From NCBI GenBank assembly GCA_025449775.1, contig JANWIS010000146.1, positions 1-10,618 on the forward strand: a DNA stretch of 10,618 nucleotides. Direction: 5' to 3'. The translations under genes were made by a program, and so were the position numbers. The notes beneath the pieces were generated by a model that did not search any database, had not been told where the DNA came from, and was given only the letters and a program-made list of their open reading frames with translations. The DNA is from Ignavibacteriaceae bacterium. GTDB lineage: Bacteria; Bacteroidota; Ignavibacteria; Ignavibacteriales; Ignavibacteriaceae. Shown here piece after piece: positions 5,836 to 10,618 of this stretch (positions within the stretch are counted from its first letter, which is position 1; each line of letters begins with the position of its first letter).

Positions 5836-5855
5836 AATAAAAAAATATTTTTATT
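5836..5855. terminator. A/T-only hairpin between convergent genes
   Basis: AATAAAAA (5836-5843) and TTTTTATT (5848-5855) can pair with a 4-nt loop. It sits exactly where the plus-strand secreted protein gene and the minus-strand prmA gene converge, overlapping the prmA stop. With no G-C pairs the stem is weak. A bidirectional terminator is plausible from the position, but the sequence alone is thin support. Confidence 0.3.
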
Positions 5856-6699
5856 CATTCTGAAAAACCAAAGCAATCCATTCATCGAGGATTAGCTTTT
5901 CAATAAACTGAAATCCGATTTTGTTATAATATCGGACGACTGGTTCTTCATCTTCTTTCATCAACCCGGAAAGAATAATAATTGAGTTCTTCCGGGTTTT
6001 CATTTTAACTTTGTCCGCAATTTCGAGTAAAACATTCTTTTGAATGTTTGCAGTGATAAGATCAAATTTATTTTCCTGAACAATATCGATCTCTCCGGTT
6101 AAAATTTCTATTTGATTTATAACTTCGTTGACGACAGCGTTTTCATAACAATTATCAAAACAAGTTTCATCAAAATCCACTGCAACCGATTTTTCTGCTC
6201 CAAGTTTTATTGATGCGATTGCAAGTATTCCGGTACCGGAACCGATATCCAGAACTTTCATTCCTTTCTTAATGTATTTCTCAAGCAATCTTAAAACTAA
6301 TTTTGTTGTCTGATGCTCACCTGTTCCGAAAGACATTTTCGGATCGATTGTAAGAACAATCTCATCTTTTTCCATTTTGTATGTTTTGAAAGATGGCTTA
6401 ATAACAATATGATCGGATGCTTTTATCACTTCCCTGCTCTTTTCCCACTGTTCATTCCAGTTTTTATCTTCAATACATTCTTTGGTTATGCTGAAAGATT
6501 CAATCATCATTTCGTTTTGTAATTTGATAAGAGAATCCGATATCTGATTTTCTGATGTACCGGATTTTTCAGAAATGAAAATTGAAATGTGGTCATCATC
6601 TTCAAGCACACCGGTGATATCAAAATCCCAAACAACTGCTGATAATAGATCTGCATCAAACGGCTTGCTGAATATTTTATAAACGTAAAAATTTTTCAT
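5851..6699 (-). CDS. prmA: Ribosomal protein L11 methyltransferase (282 aa)
   Basis: PrmA is a cytosolic SAM-dependent enzyme that methylates amino groups of ribosomal protein L11. The N-terminal substrate-recognition domain (1-75) is followed by the family signature DKNWNEQWEKS (78-88) and IVIKPSF (98-104). Next come IDPKMSFGTGEHQTTKL (118-134) and the SAM-binding motif I VLDIGSGTGILAIASIKLGA (149-168). VAVDFDE (172-178) ends in the acidic residue expected to contact the ribose. The motif IV region reads DLITANIQKNVLLEI (213-227), and LSGLMKEDEEPV (243-254) follows. The length is close to the usual 280-300 residues. The start lies 3 nt after the dacB stop with no visible Shine-Dalgarno, so translation is probably coupled to dacB. 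It is the last gene of the purM-tatD-dacB-prmA run. Confidence 0.95.
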   Translation of the reverse strand: MKNFYVYKIFSKPFDADLLSAVVWDFDITGVLEDDDHISIFISEKSGTSENQISDSLIKLQNEMMIESFSITKECIEDKNWNEQWEKSREVIKASDHIVIKPSFKTYKMEKDEIVLTIDPKMSFGTGEHQTTKLVLRLLEKYIKKGMKVLDIGSGTGILAIASIKLGAEKSVAVDFDETCFDNCYENAVVNEVINQIEILTGEIDIVQENKFDLITANIQKNVLLEIADKVKMKTRKNSIIILSGLMKEDEEPVVRYYNKIGFQFIEKLILDEWIALVFQNE

Positions 6700-6702
6700 C
6701 TG

Positions 6703-8142
6703 CTATTCATATTCTGCAAGCATCTCACAAATTTTATCCTGGAATTTTCTGGCTGTCGAATAATCTTCAACAAAATTTTGAATGAGAATTGAAAATGCGA
6801 TCAGATGATTATTTTTTGAAGTGACATAACCTGATAGATTGCTTATTCCTTTGATTGTACCGGTTTTTGCATGAACATTTCCATAAGCAGAAGTATTCTT
6901 CATTCGTTTTTTAAGTGTTCCATCAATTCCAGCTACGGGAAATGAATCGTAAAATAATTTAAATAAATTTTTCTGTTTGAAATACATATACTTCAAGGAT
7001 TCCAGAATAAGTTCTGCAGAAAGAAGATTGTAATGAGAAACTCCAGAACCATCTGAGACTGAAAAATTTTCAGGATCAAAACCTAGTGTATCCAAAAGTC
7101 TTCGAACTGAAGCCAAACCGTTTTCTGAATTTGCCGGTGCACCGGAATCTTTAAATGCGATTGCATATATGATCATCTCAGCATTCAGGTTATCGCTTTC
7201 TTTATTCTGGTAAGAAAGCACAGTGTCTATTGATCTTGTAATTGAAGACAGATAAACTTCATTTCCAGCCAAGGATTTTACATAAATATCTTTCTGCACA
7301 TTTATACCATTATAAATCAAATGCTCTTTAAACAAGGTGAGAAAATATTTTTCCGGATAAAGTATATTTACTTTTTCTTTATATGAAGTTGAATCAACAA
7401 TCCTTCCGCTTTTAACCTGGCCTTCAACAATTATTTGGTTTGTCTGGTTCACCCAATCACGTGTTACTGTGAAGCTGTCAACATCGTTTGAAGAAACAGT
7501 TTTTGTTTTATTAACAAGTTGAACAAAATCTGTCCGAGGGATAAAAGTTATTTCAGCCGGTGAACCGGTTTTACTTCCTTCAATGAAAACTTCGATCGAG
7601 TTGTCATTAATATTTAATGCACTTAGATATGGAGCGCTTGGATCGGGATCATCATCCCACATCCATCCCTTTCCCCAATAGAGCGAATCTTTTTTTGAAA
7701 CATCAGCATAAATTCCACCATTAATATTTTTTATTCCGAGAGATTGAATGATATGTACAAGTGAGTCTATGTCATCAGTTTTAAAATCCGGATCGAAACC
7801 GCCAACAATAAATAAATCACCGTAAAGAATTTCACCTTCGATAATACCTGAGTGATAAAGATCAGTACAGAATTTGTAATCTTTTCCGAGATTCAACAAG
7901 CCTGCAATCGATGTTAAAATTTTCATATTCGATGCCGGGTGAAGAAGAAGCTTTTCGTTTTTTCTAAACAGGTGTATGCTGTCAGTTAAATCAAATATAT
8001 CTAGAGCAATTAAAGTTCGTTCAAAAAAAGTATCATCAATTACCTGACTGATTTTAGATTCAAGGTTCTGTATTTTAGATTGAGAGTGAAGAAGGATTGG
8101 AAATAAAAAAATGATGAGTATAAGCGATGATATTCTTTTCAA
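6703..8142 (-). CDS. dacB: D-alanyl-D-alanine carboxypeptidase/endopeptidase, PBP4 type, peptidase family S13 (479 aa)
   Basis: This periplasmic penicillin-binding protein trims or cleaves peptide cross-links in peptidoglycan. All three active-site motifs are present: SxxK as S71-N-M-K74, SxN as S316-D-N318 and KTG at 426-428 (HAKTGTIKG). The SDGSGVSHYN segment (363-372) and the large insert between motifs one and two (about residues 90-300) are typical of S13 enzymes. A signal peptide MKRISSLILIIFLFPILLHS precedes the mature protein. The start is a TTG at 8142 with GGAAG just upstream; the next in-frame Met is at residue 73, within the SxxK motif, so the TTG start is firmly supported. The stop of tatD lies 11 nt upstream and prmA starts 3 nt downstream. 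The length matches the family. Confidence 0.93.
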   Translation of the reverse strand: MKRISSLILIIFLFPILLHSQSKIQNLESKISQVIDDTFFERTLIALDIFDLTDSIHLFRKNEKLLLHPASNMKILTSIAGLLNLGKDYKFCTDLYHSGIIEGEILYGDLFIVGGFDPDFKTDDIDSLVHIIQSLGIKNINGGIYADVSKKDSLYWGKGWMWDDDPDPSAPYLSALNINDNSIEVFIEGSKTGSPAEITFIPRTDFVQLVNKTKTVSSNDVDSFTVTRDWVNQTNQIIVEGQVKSGRIVDSTSYKEKVNILYPEKYFLTLFKEHLIYNGINVQKDIYVKSLAGNEVYLSSITRSIDTVLSYQNKESDNLNAEMIIYAIAFKDSGAPANSENGLASVRRLLDTLGFDPENFSVSDGSGVSHYNLLSAELILESLKYMYFKQKNLFKLFYDSFPVAGIDGTLKKRMKNTSAYGNVHAKTGTIKGISNLSGYVTSKNNHLIAFSILIQNFVEDYSTARKFQDKICEMLAEYE

Positions 8143-8146
8143 TTTT

Positions 8147-8151
8147 CTTCC
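8147..8151 (-). promoter_or_regulatory. Ribosome binding site GGAAG fixing the TTG start of dacB
   Basis: On the minus strand, GGAAG is followed by four A residues and then TTG. The site lies between the tatD stop and dacB. It decides the dacB start, because no ATG or GTG in the right place would include the signal peptide. Confidence 0.6.
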
Positions 8152-8153
8152 GA

Positions 8154-8942
8154 TCAGGATGCAGTTTCAGTTTTTTTGAGGATGCCAAACATCTTTATTG
8201 CATTGGATGAAGTTATCTTAGCTACATCTTCAATTCTTAAATTGTGCAGCTCGGCAATTTTTTGTGCAACCAGTTTTACGTATGATGGCTCATTTCGTTT
8301 CCCGCGATGAGGATCAGGAGTCATAAACGGTGAATCAGTCTCGAGCAATAAATTTTCGGTCGGGATATTCTGAACAATTGATCGAAGACTATCGGCTTTT
8401 TTAAAAGTAATATTACCTGTAAACGATAACATATAATTCATTCCGATTAATTCTTTTGCATCTTCGAGCGAACCATTAAAACAATGGAACTGCGCTTTTA
8501 ATCCTGAACCAGAATAACTTCTGATTATGTTCATAATATCTTCATCTGAATCGCGGTTGTGAATAATAACAGGCAGATCAAGCTTGAGTGCAAGTTCAAT
8601 CTGTGATTTGAAAGCGTCAATTTGTTTTTCCTTCGGAGAAAAATCGTAATAGTAATCCAAGCCAATCTCTCCGATCGCAGATATTTTTTCCTGCTTCGCA
8701 AGTCTTTCAATTTCATTAATGAATGAAGAGTTCCAGTCTTTTGTATCGTGAGGATGAACACCAACAGCACCGTAAACCATTTCATATTTTTTTGTCAGCT
8801 CAATCACCTGTTCTGAAGTTTTCATATCGGTTGCCGGAACCAGGATATAATCAACACTATCATTCTTCGCCCTGGATATTATTTCATCGAGCTCTCCATC
8901 GAAGTTGGAATAAAAAAGATGTGCGTGTGTATCGATAAACAT
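8154..8942 (-). CDS. tatD: TatD-family metal-dependent hydrolase, predicted deoxyribonuclease (262 aa)
   Basis: TatD-family proteins are TIM-barrel metal-dependent hydrolases; characterised members are 3'-5' DNA exonucleases or aminoacyl-group hydrolases. The metal ligands are in place: DTHAHL (H6, H8), GEIGLDYYYD (E92), IIHNRDSDED (H128), QFHCFNGS (H153) and LLETDSPFMTPDPHRGKRNEP (D203). GAVGVHPHDTKDW (58-70) is also typical. The length of 262 residues is the family norm and nothing is missing. TatD, YcfH and YjjV are hard to separate by eye, so the gene symbol is the family name rather than a proven orthologue. No Shine-Dalgarno is seen before the ATG; the gene lies 19 nt after purM and 11 nt before dacB, fitting one operon. 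Confidence 0.92.
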   Translation of the reverse strand: MFIDTHAHLFYSNFDGELDEIISRAKNDSVDYILVPATDMKTSEQVIELTKKYEMVYGAVGVHPHDTKDWNSSFINEIERLAKQEKISAIGEIGLDYYYDFSPKEKQIDAFKSQIELALKLDLPVIIHNRDSDEDIMNIIRSYSGSGLKAQFHCFNGSLEDAKELIGMNYMLSFTGNITFKKADSLRSIVQNIPTENLLLETDSPFMTPDPHRGKRNEPSYVKLVAQKIAELHNLRIEDVAKITSSNAIKMFGILKKTETAS

Positions 8943-8961
8943 AACAAGATGTAAAAGTGAA

Positions 8962-9957
8962 TTAAATAATTTTGCCGATTGTTATTGCCTGCTCGTTCAT
9001 CTCTTTTGCAAGCTGAAGTGTTTTGATTTCATTTTCTTTTGAGACTATAAAAATTAATCCTATTCCTATATTAAATACATCCCTCATCTCTTCATCGCTT
9101 ATGTTCCCGGTCTCCTTTATGAGTTTAAAGATTGGCTGAACATTCCAGCTTTTCCAATCGATCTCAATTTTTAAACCCTCAGGAACGATTCTTTTTGTAT
9201 TTCCAACAATTCCTCCGCCTGTAATGTGTGAAATTCCTTTAATATCAATTTTGTTCTTCATCAGATTAATTAATTTAAGATATGAGCGATGGATAGAAAG
9301 CAGTTCATCCCCAAGACTTTTATTCAGCGATGGGATGTGATCAGTTAGTTTAAATTTATTGAGCAAAACTTTCCGGGCAAGTGAATAACCGTTTGTGTGA
9401 AGTCCGGTTGATGAAATTCCAATAAGCACATCATCTTTAGAAATATTTTCCCCATTAATTATTTTTGATTTTTCTACAACACCAACGATCGTTCCGGCAA
9501 GATCATAATCATTCGGTTGATAAAGTCCGGGCATCTCAGCAGTTTCACCGCCGATTAACGCACAAACATTTTCCTTACAGGCAATAGAAAATCCCTTAAT
9601 AATCTCCGCAGCAACTTCAGGATTCAGTTTTCCAAAAGCCATATAATCTAAAAAGAAAAGCGGTTCAGCACCGCAGACTGCAATATCATTTACACAGTGA
9701 TTAACGAGATCCTGCCCAATTGTATCATGCTTATTCAACATTGAAGCGAGCATCAATTTCGTACCAACACCATCAACACTTGAAACTAAAACGGGTTCTT
9801 TGTATTTCCCAAAATCCGGCTGGAAGAAAGCACCAAAAGAACCAATATCAGTAATTACTCCTTTATTAAAAGTAGACTTTGCATAGCTCTTTATTTTCTC
9901 AACTGTTTCATCACCGGTTTTAATGCTCACACCGGCATCTTCGTATTTCGTAGTCAC
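8962..9957 (-). CDS. purM: Phosphoribosylformylglycinamidine cyclo-ligase, AIR synthetase (331 aa)
   Basis: PurM closes the imidazole ring of 5-aminoimidazole ribotide in de novo purine synthesis, using ATP, in the cytosol. Signature segments are KYEDAGVSI (4-12), SSVDGVGTKLMLA (59-71), IGQDLVNHCVNDIAVCGAEP (80-99), LIGGETAEMPG (134-144), ISSTGLHTNGYSLAR (181-195), GISHITGGG (241-249) and DVFNIGIGLI (293-302). The usual FNMG is FNIG here, a conservative change. The length is slightly shorter than E. coli PurM but all motifs are present. The start codon is GTG at 9957, placed by the MTTKYEDAG beginning and by AAAGGA about 9 nt upstream. It is the first gene of the purM-tatD-dacB-prmA run and is divergent from hrcA. 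Confidence 0.96.
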   Translation of the reverse strand: MTTKYEDAGVSIKTGDETVEKIKSYAKSTFNKGVITDIGSFGAFFQPDFGKYKEPVLVSSVDGVGTKLMLASMLNKHDTIGQDLVNHCVNDIAVCGAEPLFFLDYMAFGKLNPEVAAEIIKGFSIACKENVCALIGGETAEMPGLYQPNDYDLAGTIVGVVEKSKIINGENISKDDVLIGISSTGLHTNGYSLARKVLLNKFKLTDHIPSLNKSLGDELLSIHRSYLKLINLMKNKIDIKGISHITGGGIVGNTKRIVPEGLKIEIDWKSWNVQPIFKLIKETGNISDEEMRDVFNIGIGLIFIVSKENEIKTLQLAKEMNEQAITIGKII

Positions 9958-10153
9958 AAAATTTTTCCTTTAACTGCTTTAGTAAAAAATTCTCTCTGAG
10001 AAAATTTAGTGTTTAACAATACGTATTCAAAATATAAATTAGATGAAATGGCTGGAGAAATTTCCATCAATTTGAAGATGTCGTCAATCATTTTTAAGGA
10101 ATTGAACCTGGTAGTGCCTTGTTCCGTGCCTGCAAATTCTGAAGTAAATTTAA

Positions 10154-10161
10154 TATATTTG
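10154..10161 (+). promoter_or_regulatory. Bacteroidota-type -7 promoter element upstream of hrcA (TATATTTG)
   Basis: These eight bases are identical to the box before the amidohydrolase and match TAnnTTTG in all fixed positions. Transcription from it would start around 10166-10170, leaving a leader of about 25 nt. No good -33 box is seen at the usual distance. The roughly 150 bp between here and the purM start contain no recognisable gene. Confidence 0.5.
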
Positions 10162-10163
10162 AC

Positions 10164-10175
10164 CCTGATTTCAGG
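10164..10175. promoter_or_regulatory. Perfect small palindrome CCTGA-TT-TCAGG, candidate operator
   Basis: Five-base arms CCTGA and TCAGG flank a 2-nt centre, 2 nt after the TATATTTG box and 17 nt before the hrcA ATG, at the expected transcription start. It differs from the CIRCE operator (TTAGCACTC-N9-GAGTGCTAA) in sequence and spacing. An autoregulatory site is possible from position only. Confidence 0.35.
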
Positions 10176-10192
10176 TAAAATGAAACGGTAAA

Positions 10193-10618
10193 ATGGATAT
10201 AGAAGAATTAAGTCAGCGTGAAAAAACAATACTAAGGTCAATTGTTCAGCAGTTTATTTTAACTGCTACACCGGTTGGCTCTAGTAATATCACAAAAAAA
10301 TATGATGTAGGATTTTCACCTGCAACTGTACGGAATGTTATGGCGGATCTTGAAGATTCCGGCTACATAAACCATCCGCATACTTCTGCCGGAAGAGTAC
10401 CGACGGATAAAGGTTACAGGTATTATGTTAATTCCCTGATGGATATTGAAAAGCTGAATCCAAAAGAAAAAGGATTAATTGAAAAAAGTCTTGATGTGGA
10501 ATTCGATCAGGCTGATGAAATAGTTAGAATGACTTCTAAATTGCTCAGCTCAATTACAAAACAGATTGCATGTGTCACTTACCCGAATCTTGAATCAGGA
10601 ATACTTGAGAAGATCCAA
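10193..10618 (+). CDS. hrcA: Heat-inducible transcription repressor HrcA, N-terminal 142 codons
   Basis: HrcA represses heat-shock chaperone operons such as groESL and dnaK by binding CIRCE operators. The visible part starts MDIEELSQREKTILRSIVQ and carries the N-terminal winged helix-turn-helix: TPVGSSNITKKYDVGFS (26-42), PATVRNVMADLEDSGYI (43-59), and the family hallmark TSAGRVPTDKGYRYYV (64-79). The following DIEKLNPKEKGLIEKSL and VRMTSKLLSSITKQIA are helical and match the start of the HrcA core domain. The frame is open to the window edge, so the C-terminal dimerisation and GAF-like parts are missing because of the window, not because of damage. An in-frame stop lies shortly upstream, so the ATG at 10193 is the first. 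No clear Shine-Dalgarno is seen. In many bacteria grpE and dnaJ follow, beyond this window. Confidence 0.95.
   Translation, partial: MDIEELSQREKTILRSIVQQFILTATPVGSSNITKKYDVGFSPATVRNVMADLEDSGYINHPHTSAGRVPTDKGYRYYVNSLMDIEKLNPKEKGLIEKSLDVEFDQADEIVRMTSKLLSSITKQIACVTYPNLESGILEKIQ

Noticed and set aside
10114..10131. Tandem GTGCCTT/GTGCCTG before hrcA as a degenerate CIRCE
   Set aside because: It is a short direct repeat, not the inverted GCACTC/GAGTGC arrangement, and the spacing does not fit.
10009..10191. 60-aa plus-strand frame ending 1 nt before hrcA
   Set aside because: It needs a GTG start with no ribosome binding site, has no recognisable family, and contains the likely hrcA promoter box and palindrome.
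9954..10241. 95-aa minus-strand reading frame overlapping the purM start and the hrcA start
   Set aside because: It runs antisense through hrcA coding sequence, resembles no known family, and would overlap the purM start.

Overview
The window is A/T-rich, densely packed bacterial DNA. Housekeeping genes (purM, tatD, a PBP4-type dacB, prmA, hrcA) sit beside many short exported or lipoprotein genes of unknown function. Two perfect TATATTTG boxes, matching the Bacteroidota-type TAnnTTTG -7 element, lie just upstream of the amidohydrolase and hrcA genes. With the gene content and A-rich translation starts, this suggests a member of the Bacteroidota/Ignavibacteria/Chlorobi assemblage. That placement is inference, not demonstrated.

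Layout. (1) Positions 1-258, minus: 5' part of a small membrane protein resembling the isoprenylcysteine carboxyl methyltransferase family, cut by the window edge. (2) 339-1736, minus: a zinc-less medium-chain dehydrogenase/reductase gene followed 12 nt later by a small lipoprotein gene. (3) 1741-3523, minus: three unrelated short genes of unknown function, each followed at its 3' end by a diverged copy of the same dyad-containing element (1741-1780, 2334-2420, 2951-3040). This gene-repeat-gene-repeat layout resembles a cassette array and is the most interesting part of the window. (4) 3674-5832, plus: an exported amidohydrolase, then a small acidic secreted protein. (5) 5851-9957, minus: a tight run purM-tatD-dacB-prmA with gaps of 19, 11 and 3 nt, very probably one operon. 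(6) 10193-10618, plus: the N-terminal 142 codons of hrcA, divergent from purM and running off the window.

How the genes fit together: the purM operon joins purine synthesis, a TatD-type nuclease, peptidoglycan trimming and ribosomal protein L11 methylation. This is a mix of general maintenance functions rather than one pathway. HrcA would be the heat-shock repressor, but no canonical CIRCE operator is visible upstream of it; a different small palindrome lies next to the TATATTTG box. The three repeat-linked genes look more A/T-rich by eye than the housekeeping genes and share no recognisable function. No rRNA, tRNA, CRISPR array, transposase or integrase was recognised. No gene-free stretch exceeds 300 bases; the longest is the hrcA-purM intergenic region, about 235 bp.
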